Source: Balneolaceae bacterium (GTDB lineage Bacteria > Bacteroidota > Rhodothermia > Balneolales > Balneolaceae). From it: a stretch of DNA of 37,612 nucleotides. The stretch lies in the NCBI GenBank assembly GCA_007694095.1, contig RECI01000221.1:1-37612 (forward strand), written 5' to 3'. Positions 19,356 through 27,938 of this stretch are shown in pieces. Both the position numbers and the translations under genes were made by a program. The stretch's first letter is position 1. Every line of letters begins with the position of its first letter. The notes beneath the pieces were generated by a model, which ran no database searches, was not told the origin of the DNA, and was given only the letters and a program-made list of their open reading frames with translations.

Positions 19356-21377
19356 ATGAAACCGCAGTATAAGTGTATCACATTTCTCAATTTTCGTACT
19401 CCCTTTGTTCGATTGATAGCACACTTGATGATTTTTGGTCTTTTTATTGCAACAGGATGCAGCGATAAAAGTACCGAACAACAGACAGATATATTTCAGT
19501 TACTTAAAGCATCCGCTGATGATATTACACTTTCAGGCAGTCAATCCATTTCAGGCATTTCTGTTACAGCGATGTTTACTATCGATTTTTCAGTTTCAGT
19601 TGACCAGGAAACGGCTCAAAAAAGCATTCGAATAATACAAGCAGATGATGAATCCAGCATACCGATAAATATTTTTTTTGAAAACCAGGCAAAAACTGTA
19701 TCTGTAAAACCCGGGCAGCCTTTGGATTGGAAAACAACTTACCGGCTTGATATCTCAGATGAATTAGAATCTTTTCAGGGGGCAGGCTTCCCCGGTATTG
19801 AGTATTTTTTTGAAACAGTAAATGGCAAGGGAGAATTAATTGCCGTTACAATCAATAATACAGAATTACCTTCGCTGTCGATCATTCGGGAGATACCTTA
19901 TCATGAGGTAAGCCTCCAATTTGTTTTTTCTGAATCTTTAAGTAGTCAGGATTTTCACAGGCATATCAGGGTCACACCAAAGTTCGAGGCCAACTATACA
20001 ATCTCTGAGGATGGGCGAACAGTGACTCTTAACAATACAGCAGATCTCGATTATTACCGCCACCATTTTATAAATGTCAGTGGTGATTTGACATTCGATA
20101 ACGGGTTTGAATTCGATCCATTTAATACCAGGTTTCAAACCGGACTTAATCCCGAATTTAAATTTCCGGAGATATCTGATGAAGCACTTCTTGACGAAAT
20201 TCAGGAAGCAACATTCAGATATTTCTGGGATTTTGCCCACCCGGTAAGTGGAATGGCCAGAGAGAGAAATACGTCCGGTGATCTGGTAACAACCGGAGGC
20301 AGTGGTTTTGGTCTGAAAGCAATTTTAGTGGGTGTTCACCGCGGATATATTACACGAAATGAAGGAATTGGGCGACTTGGTAAAATTGTGAATTTTTTGA
20401 CGTCTGCCGATCGTTTTCACGGGGTTTGGCCGCACTGGATGAATGGTATTACAGGGGAAACAATTGCATTCAGTGAATTTGACGATGGCGGAGACCTTGT
20501 GGAAACGGCATTTATGGCGCAGGGACTTATTACAATCCGTGAATTTCTTGATGAGAATAATCAGGATGAAAACGAATTGATTGAGAACATTAACGGTTTG
20601 CTTGATACGATTGAATGGGATTGGTACACCCGCGACGGACAAAATGTGTTATACTGGCATTGGTCTGAAAATCATAGCTGGCGTATGAATATGCCAATCA
20701 GGGGATATAACGAGGCATTAATTGTGTATTTATTGGCGGCTTCATCGGAAAACTATGGAATTAATCCCGAAGTCTATCACCAGGGATGGGCGCAATCGGG
20801 AAACATTGTAAACGGGAACTCATTTTATGGTATCCATTTACCTGTTGGGTTTGATTATGGAGGGCCGCTTTTCTTTGCACACTACTCGTTTCTTGGGCTC
20901 GATCCCCGGCAGTTATCAGATAAATACGCCGATTACTGGCTGCAAAACCGGAATCACACATTGATAAATCGAGAACATGCCATAGTGAACCCAAATCATT
21001 TTATTGGGTACAGTTCAGAAAGCTGGGGGCTTACAGCAAGCGATAATTTTGAGGGATACCTGGCACACGAGCCCGTACGTGATAATGGTACCCTTACACC
21101 AACTGCTGCCATTTCATCCATTCCATATACACCGGAAGAATCGATGGAGGCAATCCGGCATTTCTACTACATATTGGGAGATAAACTGTGGGGTGAATAC
21201 GGATTTTATGATGCATTTAATCCTACGGAGGGCTGGTGGGCAGACTCCTACCTGGCAATTGATCAGGGGCCGATCATCATAATGATTGAAAATTACAGAT
21301 CAGGACTTTTGTGGAACCTGTTTATGGAAGCTCCTGAAATTCAGACGGCATTGGAAAAATTAGATTTTACATACTAG
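19356..21377 (+). CDS. GH144-type beta-glucanase-like lipoprotein with N-terminal Ig-like domain
   Basis: 673 residues. A lipoprotein signal is present (FGLFIATGC, Cys35, followed by SDK), so it is probably anchored in the outer membrane, perhaps at the surface. Ig-like beta domains occupy about 50-255. The C-terminal Glycoamylase/GH144 domain (about 275-673) shows ATFRYFWDFAHPVSGM, GGSGFGLKAILVGVHRGYIT, RGYNEALIVYLLAASS, YGGPLFFAHYSFLGLDPR, SSESWGLTASD, a PTAAISSIPYTPEE segment and AIDQGPIIIMIENYRSGLLW. It looks closer to canonical GH144 endo-beta-1,2-glucanases than the 11825 gene. It probably makes the first extracellular cut, with SusCD importing products and the other enzyme acting later. 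The division of labour is inferred. Confidence 0.9.
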   Translation: MKPQYKCITFLNFRTPFVRLIAHLMIFGLFIATGCSDKSTEQQTDIFQLLKASADDITLSGSQSISGISVTAMFTIDFSVSVDQETAQKSIRIIQADDESSIPINIFFENQAKTVSVKPGQPLDWKTTYRLDISDELESFQGAGFPGIEYFFETVNGKGELIAVTINNTELPSLSIIREIPYHEVSLQFVFSESLSSQDFHRHIRVTPKFEANYTISEDGRTVTLNNTADLDYYRHHFINVSGDLTFDNGFEFDPFNTRFQTGLNPEFKFPEISDEALLDEIQEATFRYFWDFAHPVSGMARERNTSGDLVTTGGSGFGLKAILVGVHRGYITRNEGIGRLGKIVNFLTSADRFHGVWPHWMNGITGETIAFSEFDDGGDLVETAFMAQGLITIREFLDENNQDENELIENINGLLDTIEWDWYTRDGQNVLYWHWSENHSWRMNMPIRGYNEALIVYLLAASSENYGINPEVYHQGWAQSGNIVNGNSFYGIHLPVGFDYGGPLFFAHYSFLGLDPRQLSDKYADYWLQNRNHTLINREHAIVNPNHFIGYSSESWGLTASDNFEGYLAHEPVRDNGTLTPTAAISSIPYTPEESMEAIRHFYYILGDKLWGEYGFYDAFNPTEGWWADSYLAIDQGPIIIMIENYRSGLLWNLFMEAPEIQTALEKLDFTY

Positions 21378-21669
21378 AATAAAAAATGTAGTGTCTATAA
21401 ATTTAGATTCTGACCAAAATTGGCAAAAAATGAGCTGTTTTATTTGGGTTAGGCAGGACACTTTTTTGTGATGAAGAAAAAGATTCGAAAAAAATTGAGA
21501 AGCCTTTGGGCTGGAGAACTATGTTCTGCAGTAGTTTTCTTTATTATCTGGTACAGGCTCAGCTATGGAAAATTTTGGTTGAATCCCATTCCATTGATAA
21601 CAAAACCCATACAGTATTCCAGCCTTCGGAAGTATTTTTTAGCTGATTCTTATCAGAAAGAATGATGAG
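21378..21669. other. Intergenic gap with a possible IS scar and a doubtful 64-codon ORF
   Basis: AGTGTC (21390-21395) and GACACT (21457-21462) form a short terminal-type inverted repeat around 73 bp, flanked by A and T runs, as in an insertion-sequence or MITE remnant. An ORF from ATG 21471 to 21665 encodes a basic start and one hydrophobic stretch (SAVVFFIIWYRL), with no recognisable family and no transposase motif. I do not call it as a gene. Confidence 0.3.
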
Positions 21670-22401
21670 CTATATCTGTTTATTTAAAAACTCATTCACC
21701 CGTTTAAAGTGTTCATCACTTTCCCAAAACCGGCTAAAAGGCTCAATTTCGTCTAATGTGTGCTGAAATTTATGATTTTTGAGATAAGTGATGAAATCCC
21801 GGTCATTAAGAATGAGATGTTCTTTTAGTATTTCGAGTTTTTTGTGGTACAGAAGTTCATCAAAATACTCCTGGATGAACCCGGATTCACGTGCTTCTTT
21901 TGCATTTATTACCTTTTGACTTCCAAGCCAGAAAAGTGCACGGCTTCTACCTACTGTGTCAGTTAATTTTTTAATACCACCCCAGCCCGGTGGCAGATAG
22001 AATTTGCCCTGTGTGAACCCGATGTTTGCAGATGAGGAAGCAACCCGGAAATCAAAAGCCAATACCATTTCCCAGCCTCCGCCATAAGCATCCCCGTTGA
22101 TGGCAGCGAGAGTCCAGAATGGGAGGTTTTCTATTCGGTTGAGGATTTGAATCATTCGCCGGGTCATCTCTTTAGCCCCCGTGGCATCTTTTATCTGATG
22201 AAATTCCTTCAGGTCGCCACCGGATATAAAACTTTTCCCGGTGCCGGTGAATACAAACAGACGCAGTTCCTTGTCCTGTTCAAGCTCATCAAGTAAAGAC
22301 TCAAGACGCTCCATAACATCAAAATTGACGGCATTCATTGCCGCTGGCCTGTTGATTGTGGCCGTTACTATGAAAGGTTCGCTGGATACGGTAATGCTCA
22401 T
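21670..22401 (-). CDS. Enoyl-CoA hydratase/isomerase (crotonase) family protein
   Basis: A 243-residue crotonase-fold protein acting on acyl-CoA thioesters in the cytoplasm. Oxyanion-hole segments are visible: GKSFISGGDLKEF (about 56-67) and NGDAYGGGWEMVLAFDFRVA (102-121). The first crotonase glutamate is present (Glu111), but the second, normally in a PE motif about 20 residues later, falls at Lys133 (FTQGKFYLPPGWGG). That argues against a canonical hydratase and fits decarboxylase/isomerase-like subgroups with a PGWGG motif; the exact reaction is unknown. The ATG overlaps the cutA stop in ATGA, so the two are translationally coupled on the minus strand. Confidence 0.88.
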   Translation of the reverse strand: MSITVSSEPFIVTATINRPAAMNAVNFDVMERLESLLDELEQDKELRLFVFTGTGKSFISGGDLKEFHQIKDATGAKEMTRRMIQILNRIENLPFWTLAAINGDAYGGGWEMVLAFDFRVASSSANIGFTQGKFYLPPGWGGIKKLTDTVGRSRALFWLGSQKVINAKEARESGFIQEYFDELLYHKKLEILKEHLILNDRDFITYLKNHKFQHTLDEIEPFSRFWESDEHFKRVNEFLNKQI

Positions 22402-22766
22402 CTGTCGTCAGGCGAGAAATCGGAATCAGCAGAGATCGGACGCCGGGCTGATTGAATAATCCATTCAAGATAATCCTCATTGCCTTCCTGTTCTGCGAGG
22501 TTGATGCTGATGATACAGGGAACTTCGTACGAATGCAGCGCTTTAACCCTTTCTGATAGCCTGGAAACATTCGAGTAGGTTGTTTTAAAAATGAGGACAC
22601 ACTCGCTGGCGGTTTCAATTTCACCTTTCCATTGGTAGATGGATTCCATCCCATCAATGATATTCGCACACGCAGCTAATTTTTCTTCTACAATTACACG
22701 GCCGATTTTACGGGCCTCTTCCTTGCTGGTTGTGGTTACATAAACAAATCTGAGATTTCTAAACAT
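22398..22766 (-). CDS. cutA: Divalent-cation tolerance protein CutA
   Basis: A 122-residue CutA1 family protein forming a small trimeric ferredoxin-like fold. Signatures seen are VYVTTTSKEEARKIGRVIVE near the N-terminus, EKLAACANI, the segment around YQWKGEIE, and HSYEVPCIISI with the conserved P in the metal/ligand region. The family was named for copper tolerance, but its molecular role remains unclear. First gene of a two-gene minus-strand operon; it overlaps the crotonase-like gene by 4 bp. Confidence 0.95.
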   Translation of the reverse strand: MFRNLRFVYVTTTSKEEARKIGRVIVEEKLAACANIIDGMESIYQWKGEIETASECVLIFKTTYSNVSRLSERVKALHSYEVPCIISINLAEQEGNEDYLEWIIQSARRPISADSDFSPDDR

Positions 22767-22891
22767 AAATAACAGTTAGTTGAATTTTTCTTCAAACTAC
22801 AAAAAAAGAGAAATGCATTGAAAGAAATTCTGCATACCCGGCAAATAATACTATGTAAGTGTATGCCAAGTAAATGTTAAAATGCAACAGG

Positions 22892-22913
22892 TTGTGATTT
22901 TTTAAAATCACAA
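22892..22913. promoter_or_regulatory. AT-rich inverted repeat upstream of cutA
   Basis: TTGTGATTTT (22892-22901) and AAAATCACAA (22904-22913) are perfect reverse complements around TT. It lies 125 bp upstream of cutA and about 90 bp upstream of the tRNA promoter. The half-sites TGTGA/TCACA recall CRP-family sites, but the 10-bp centre is too long for the usual 6-bp spacing. Confidence 0.3.
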
Positions 22914-23004
22914 AACAGTTGTAACCGGCGGAGCTAGTTTGAAGGAATGAATCACTGGTGACAGGTTTCCAAAATCATGGGGTAACTTCTCTGTGTTATG
23001 ATGG

Positions 23005-23033
23005 TTGAATTCACAATGGAAAAGCAGTATTTT
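23005..23033 (+). promoter_or_regulatory. Promoter candidate for tRNA-Leu and tig
   Basis: TTGAAT (23005-23010) and TATTTT (23028-23033) are spaced by exactly 17 bp, which would start RNA near 23040, about 30 bp before the mature tRNA end. No other good promoter is seen in the 42 bp between the tRNA and tig, so it may serve both. Confidence 0.5.
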
Positions 23034-23070
23034 ATTAGGCTCTGATCCAAACCGGTTACCGGTTATCAGC

Positions 23071-23157
<87 letters not shown>

Positions 23158-23199
23158 AACCATTCTAATAATTGTTGTAATTAAAATAAAGGAAAAATA

Positions 23200-24501
23200 G
23201 TGAACATTACCGTTCAGGAGCTAACCTCCGTAGATAAAGAGATAAAAGTTGAAGCCAGCCGTGATGACCTCACGCCTAAATTTGAGAAAGCTTTCAGAAA
23301 ATACCGCGGCAAGATAAATATGCCGGGTTTCAGGCCGGGAAAAACCCCGCTTGGGATCATTAGAAAGCGATTTGGGAAAGAGATCGAACTTGAAGAGATC
23401 AACACCTATATCCAGGAAGTATACGAGAATCAGATTGTGCCGGAATATGAACCCATTGGTGAAACCCAGATGGTAGATATGAGCTGGAAAGATGACAAGC
23501 TCGAGGTTGTGTTCAAGGTAGGGGCAAAACCCGAGTTTGAACTGAATATACTCGAAGAGGTTACAATTGATAAAATGGTTCACGATGTTACCGAAGAAGA
23601 AGTAGACGAGGAAATTGGACGCACTCTCGAACGCAAAGGCAACTGGGAGGAGATAGATGGGGAAATTACCGAAGATTGCAGGGTTACCGTTGACGCGATC
23701 AGCCTAGATGAAGAGGGAAACCCCATAGAAGGTGAGAAAGATGAAAACCAGAAGCTGGACCTTCGTCAGGAAGCTGCGAAAGAATTCCGTGAAAAACTGG
23801 TTGGAAAAAAAGCAGGGGATGTGGTAAAAATGGAGTTGAAAGAGGATGATGATACCGACAGATTCGAAATGCGTATCAAAAAAGTTGAAGTGATGCAAAA
23901 GGCTGAGCTTACCGATGAGCTTGCAAAGGAGCAATCCAATGGCAAGGCCAAAAATGTAGATGAACTCAGGAGTTTCATTAAAAGCCAGATGCAGCAATAC
24001 TATGATCAATCATCTGAAGATATGTTCAGGCAGTTTGCAATTGATGAACTTACCAGGATCCATGAGTTTGAAATTCCAGTGGTTATGAAAGACCAGATCT
24101 TGAATTCTTACGTGGAATATGCGAAGAATCAAAGCGGTGGTACTCTGCCCGATAATTTTGATGTGGAGGGATACAAGTCGAAAATGAATGACCAGGCAGT
24201 TCGTGAAGTAAAGTGGGCTTTCATCAGTCAAAAACTCCAGGATAAATTTGATGATATCGAAATATTGCCGGAAGACATCGATGAATTTCTTAACGCTGAG
24301 GCCGCAAGGTATGGAACCACGCTGGATCAGCTTCGTGGCTACTATGCTCAAAACCCGTCGCAACTGGAAAGCCTGAGAACATCCATACGCGAAAATAAAG
24401 TATTTGATAAATTGGCAGAAGTGGTTAAAGTAAATGAACTTTCGAAAGAAGAATTTCGTAAGAAGAGAGAAAAAGAAAATGAAACCAAAAATTCAAAGTA
24501 A
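23200..24501 (+). CDS. tig: Trigger factor
   Basis: A 433-residue ribosome-associated chaperone that shields nascent chains at the exit tunnel. The N-terminal ribosome-binding domain contains the conserved signature as MPGFRPGKTPLGIIRKRFG (about 41-59). The central FKBP-like region (about 150-235) is recognisable by position only and looks divergent. A long helical C-terminal domain follows and ends in a Lys/Glu-rich tail. The start is GTG at 23200, with AAAGGAAA a few bases upstream as a possible ribosome binding site. It is the first protein gene of tig-clpP-clpX, with clpP starting 6 bp downstream and tRNA-Leu ending 42 bp upstream. Confidence 0.96.
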   Translation: MNITVQELTSVDKEIKVEASRDDLTPKFEKAFRKYRGKINMPGFRPGKTPLGIIRKRFGKEIELEEINTYIQEVYENQIVPEYEPIGETQMVDMSWKDDKLEVVFKVGAKPEFELNILEEVTIDKMVHDVTEEEVDEEIGRTLERKGNWEEIDGEITEDCRVTVDAISLDEEGNPIEGEKDENQKLDLRQEAAKEFREKLVGKKAGDVVKMELKEDDDTDRFEMRIKKVEVMQKAELTDELAKEQSNGKAKNVDELRSFIKSQMQQYYDQSSEDMFRQFAIDELTRIHEFEIPVVMKDQILNSYVEYAKNQSGGTLPDNFDVEGYKSKMNDQAVREVKWAFISQKLQDKFDDIEILPEDIDEFLNAEAARYGTTLDQLRGYYAQNPSQLESLRTSIRENKVFDKLAEVVKVNELSKEEFRKKREKENETKNSK

Positions 24502-24507
24502 ACGGTT

Positions 24508-25164
24508 ATGAACTTCAAACAACCCATTTTTGAAATCCCGGGTTTGCAGCAAATTGAGCAAATGCAAAACAGCCTTATACCCATGGTTGTGGAAACAACA
24601 AACAGGGGAGAACGTGCCTATGATATTTATTCAAGGCTTTTAAAAGACAGAATTATTATTCTCGGAACTCCCATAAATGATGCGGTTGCAAGTTCCATAG
24701 TGGCACAGCTGCTGTTTCTTGAATCGCAGGATGCCGAAAAAGATATTAACCTGTACATTAACAGTCCGGGCGGGGTTGTTTCTTCCGGTATGGCCATTTA
24801 CGATACCATGCAATATGTTAAATGTGATATTGCCACCACTTGTGTTGGTATGGCTGCTTCGATGGGAGCTGTGCTGCTTGCGGCTGGAACAAGCGGTAAA
24901 CGTCATTCACTGCCGCATTCCCGCGTTATGATTCATCAGCCACTTGGTGGTGTGCAAGGCCAGGCCAGCGACATTGAAATTGAAGCAGCTGAAATTTTAC
25001 GTTTAAAACGTGAATTGAGCAGGATACTTGCCGAACACACAGGTAAAGATGTCAAACAGATTGTCAATGATTCAGATCGAAACAAATGGATGACTGCTGA
25101 TGAAGCCCTTGAATATGGCCTTATCGACCGTGTAATGAGGCGTGAAAAAAAGGAAGGCAAGTGA
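24508..25164 (+). CDS. clpP: ATP-dependent Clp protease proteolytic subunit
   Basis: A 218-residue serine peptidase that forms the double-heptamer proteolytic chamber. The catalytic triad is visible: Ser118 in [11 protein letters not shown], His143 in [10 protein letters not shown] and Asp190 in SDRNKWM. The N-terminal extension of about 20 residues before LIPMVVE may be processed. It starts 6 bp after tig and is followed directly by an intrinsic terminator, then clpX, its unfoldase partner. Confidence 0.98.
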   Translation: MNFKQPIFEIPGLQQIEQMQNSLIPMVVETTNRGERAYDIYSRLLKDRIIILGTPINDAVASSIVAQLLFLESQDAEKDINLYINSPGGVVSSGMAIYDTMQYVKCDIATTCVGMAASMGAVLLAAGTSGKRHSLPHSRVMIHQPLGGVQGQASDIEIEAAEILRLKRELSRILAEHTGKDVKQIVNDSDRNKWMTADEALEYGLIDRVMRREKKEGK

Positions 25165-25188
25165 TCCGGTAAAAAACCGGACTTTTTT
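25165..25188 (+). terminator. Intrinsic terminator between clpP and clpX
   Basis: TCCGGT (25165-25170) and ACCGGA (25176-25181) form a stem with an A5 loop, followed by C and T6. It begins at the base after the clpP stop codon. Confidence 0.85.
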
Positions 25189-25251
25189 CAGGTTAAAATA
25201 TTCTGAAAAGTTTCTGAGATTGTCTAATTTAAGCATCAAAGTGAATTACTG

Positions 25252-26508
25252 ATGAGCAGAAAGAAAAACAACGACTCGGTTTTTTGTTCCTTTTGCGGAC
25301 GTTCAAGCCAGGATGTGAATTCGATGGTGGCGGGGCCAGATGTATACATCTGTAATCACTGCGTTGAAGATGCATCGAGCATTATACAGAGCGACCTCTC
25401 TTCTCTTGCAAGGCGCAGAGAAAAACAATACAAGCCAATCCTGAAGCCGGTTGAAATCAAAAATAAACTTGATGAATATGTGATTGGGCAGGATGAGGCG
25501 AAAAAAGCTCTCTCTGTTTCGGTTTATAACCATTACAAACGCATTTCAAGCGTATTATCAGAAATCAATATTGATGATACAAGAATAGAAAAAAGCAATA
25601 TCATGTTGCTGGGTCCTACCGGATCCGGTAAAACATTGCTGGCACGTACTCTTGCCAATGTAATTGATGTGCCATTTACAATTGCCGATGCTACAGTACT
25701 TACCGAAGCCGGCTACGTTGGAGAAGATGTTGAAAGTATTCTAAGCAACCTGCTGCAAGCCGCTGATTATGATGTTGACAGGGCTAAACGCGGTATCGTT
25801 TACATCGATGAAATCGACAAAGTATCGCGCAAAAGTGACAATCCATCTATCACACGGGATGTATCCGGAGAGGGGGTTCAACAAGCCCTGTTGAAGATTC
25901 TTGAAGGCACTACTGCAAATATACCGCCTAAAGGGGGAAGAAAACATCCTGAGCAGAGCTTTATCCAGCTTGATACAACGGATATTCTTTTCATTTGCGG
26001 CGGGGCATTTAGTGGGCTCGAAGAACTGATTTCGAGAAGATTATCCAGCAGTTCGATGGGGTTCCACTCTGATGAACAGGTTAAGTTTGATAAAAACGAC
26101 CCGAAAATATTCACGCATGTTGAGCCTGAAGACCTCCAGAAATATGGCCTCATCCCCGAGTTAATCGGCCGGCTGCCTATTATTTGCGGCCTCGAAGAAC
26201 TTTCGGATGAAGCGATGATCGAGATACTTCTGAAACCCAAAAATGCCATTACCAAGCAGTATAAAAAGCTTTTTGCGATGGAAGATGTTGAACTTGAGTT
26301 CGAGGAAGATGCATTAATCTCAGTTGTGGATAAAGCCCGTGAACGGAAAACCGGCGCGCGTGGTCTCAGGTCAATCCTTGAGGAAGCCATGCTCGACATT
26401 ATGTTCATCATCCCTTCTATGAGTAATGTGAAACGCTGTATCATTACCCGGGAAACAATTTTGAAAAAAGCTCCTCCCCTCTACGAAAAACGCAAAGCTT
26501 CAGCCTGA
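25252..26508 (+). CDS. clpX: ATP-dependent Clp protease ATP-binding subunit ClpX
   Basis: A 418-residue AAA+ unfoldase that recognises tagged substrates and feeds them to ClpP. The N-terminal zinc-binding domain has Cys12, Cys15, Cys34 and Cys37. Walker A is GPTGSGKT at 121-128, and Walker B is IVYIDEIDK. The pore-1 loop segment [13 protein letters not shown] and the IGF-type ClpP-docking segment (here around [10 protein letters not shown]) are in place. It lies 87 bp after clpP, beyond a terminator, so it may have its own promoter or depend on read-through. A hairpin follows at 26546-26581. Confidence 0.98.
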   Translation: MSRKKNNDSVFCSFCGRSSQDVNSMVAGPDVYICNHCVEDASSIIQSDLSSLARRREKQYKPILKPVEIKNKLDEYVIGQDEAKKALSVSVYNHYKRISSVLSEINIDDTRIEKSNIMLLGPTGSGKTLLARTLANVIDVPFTIADATVLTEAGYVGEDVESILSNLLQAADYDVDRAKRGIVYIDEIDKVSRKSDNPSITRDVSGEGVQQALLKILEGTTANIPPKGGRKHPEQSFIQLDTTDILFICGGAFSGLEELISRRLSSSSMGFHSDEQVKFDKNDPKIFTHVEPEDLQKYGLIPELIGRLPIICGLEELSDEAMIEILLKPKNAITKQYKKLFAMEDVELEFEEDALISVVDKARERKTGARGLRSILEEAMLDIMFIIPSMSNVKRCIITRETILKKAPPLYEKRKASA

Positions 26509-26545
26509 TTGCAATAAAGCCAGTGTTTCATAACTTACACAAGTG

Positions 26546-26581
26546 AACGGCCATTCAATGAACATGAATATTGTGGCCGTT
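26546..26581 (+). terminator. Hairpin downstream of clpX
   Basis: AACGGCCA (26546-26553) pairs with TGGCCGTT (26574-26581), with further partial pairing (CAAT/ATTG) inside. Only a short T run follows, so it is a weak intrinsic terminator or mRNA end structure. Confidence 0.45.
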
Positions 26582-26652
26582 TGGCTCGTTAGGTTATATC
26601 TACCAAATACTTGATTTTCGCGGGTATTTGAAATCGAATAAATCCCGGATTA

Positions 26653-27933
26653 ATGAAAACTCTATTTCCATCCAGCCGGATCAAAATTATTCTTGTTCTG
26701 CTGCTTATTGTATTGGCAGGCGCATCATTTGTTTACAACCAGGTTTTGATCAACAAAATAATGGAGCAGGAGCGTAACAGCGTTGAGCTGTGGGCCAAAG
26801 CGTTCGAGCACAATGTTGATCCTGTACACGATCAGATCAGCCGGAACCTGAATTCAGTTGCTAACACTTTGCAAACGTACCCAAATATTCCCGACAGCCT
26901 GGTTCGGTTGATTCGAGAAGCGGAACTCGAAAAGTCGACTGTCAATTTTGTAATGACTGAAATTATTCAGCCAGATCATCTTTTCAATATACCAGTAATT
27001 GTAGTTGATGAATCGGGCTTTGTGCTGCATTACCGGTTTATAGATGGTGATAATCTCAATTCACAGGAATTAATTACGCGGTTTGCAGCACTTCATGACC
27101 CCATAACCATAGCACTGCAAGACCGTGACCGGATTCAGTATCAATATGTATATTATGGTGAGAGTCCTATGATTCAGTATCTGCGGTTTTTCCCATATGT
27201 ACAATTTGGTATTCTGGCATTACTTCTCGGGGTGGGTTACACCACTTATCAAAGCATCACGAGGTCTGAACAATCGAATCTGTGGGTAGGGATGACTAAA
27301 GAGGCTGCTCATCAGCTTGGGACGCCGCTTTCAAGTATTTACGGATGGCTGCAATTGCTAAAAGATAATAACCAGGACGATGATGAAACTCTTTCCATAG
27401 TATTCGAAATTGAAAATGATGTGAGCCGCCTTAAAGGTATTGCTGAGCGTTTCAATAAGATTGGTTCACAGCCCGAGTTGAAACGCCTCAGTCTCGATCC
27501 CATTATTGACGATGTAATGACCTACATGGAGCGTCGACTGCCAAAACTTGGCAATAAAATTGATGTGAGAAAATTGATCCAGCCGGATATCAAAGCTGAT
27601 TTGAATCCTGAACTTTTTCAATGGGCAATTGAAAATCTTATAAAAAATTCGATGGATGCAATCAGGGAGCATGGAAATGATGCATATGTTTCCATAGCAG
27701 CCAGGAAGGAGGGGCAGCATATTATTATTGATATTGAAGATTCGGGTACTGGAATTGATCGCAAATATGTGAAAGAAATTTTTAAACCGGGATTCAGTAC
27801 AAAAAAAAGAGGATGGGGGCTGGGCCTTAGTTTAACCCGAAGGATAATTGAAGATTATCACAAGGGTAAGGTGTTTGTTTACAGTACTGAAGTGAATAAA
27901 GGTACTATATTCAGGATAGTACTTCCCGGTTGA
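26653..27933 (+). CDS. Membrane sensor histidine kinase
   Basis: 426 residues. One transmembrane helix lies near the N-terminus (IKIILVLLLIVLAGASFVY) and a second near 180-200 (FGILALLLGVGYTTY), flanking a periplasmic sensor region of about 150 residues with no recognised fold. The HisKA-type site is His220 in AAHQLGTPLSSIYGW. The ATPase motifs are NLIKNSMDA, DSGTGID and the segment around FSTKKRGWGLGLSLTRRI. No response regulator is adjacent; the next gene is a convergent ECF sigma factor, only 5 bp away tail to tail. The stimulus and partner are therefore unknown. The ATG at 26653 gives a typical positively charged start before the first helix. Confidence 0.92.
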   Translation: MKTLFPSSRIKIILVLLLIVLAGASFVYNQVLINKIMEQERNSVELWAKAFEHNVDPVHDQISRNLNSVANTLQTYPNIPDSLVRLIREAELEKSTVNFVMTEIIQPDHLFNIPVIVVDESGFVLHYRFIDGDNLNSQELITRFAALHDPITIALQDRDRIQYQYVYYGESPMIQYLRFFPYVQFGILALLLGVGYTTYQSITRSEQSNLWVGMTKEAAHQLGTPLSSIYGWLQLLKDNNQDDDETLSIVFEIENDVSRLKGIAERFNKIGSQPELKRLSLDPIIDDVMTYMERRLPKLGNKIDVRKLIQPDIKADLNPELFQWAIENLIKNSMDAIREHGNDAYVSIAARKEGQHIIIDIEDSGTGIDRKYVKEIFKPGFSTKKRGWGLGLSLTRRIIEDYHKGKVFVYSTEVNKGTIFRIVLPG

Positions 27934-27938
27934 TGAAT

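Larger units (their letters stand above)
22767..23070. other. Divergent intergenic region (304 bp) between cutA and tRNA-Leu
   Basis: No gene seen. It contains a 10-bp-arm inverted repeat at 22892-22913, a tRNA promoter candidate at 23005-23033 and a short tandem ACCGGTT pair at about 23051-23064, just before the tRNA. Confidence 0.6.

Noticed and set aside
21471-21665. 64-codon ORF with one hydrophobic segment
   Set aside because: No homologous family recognised, weak start context, next to a possible IS scar.
22892-22913. CRP/FNR operator
   Set aside because: Half-sites match TGTGA/TCACA, but the centre is 10 bp instead of 6.
25878-26444. 188-codon minus-strand ORF inside clpX
   Set aside because: Antisense reading of conserved clpX codons, Ser-rich as expected for such shadows.
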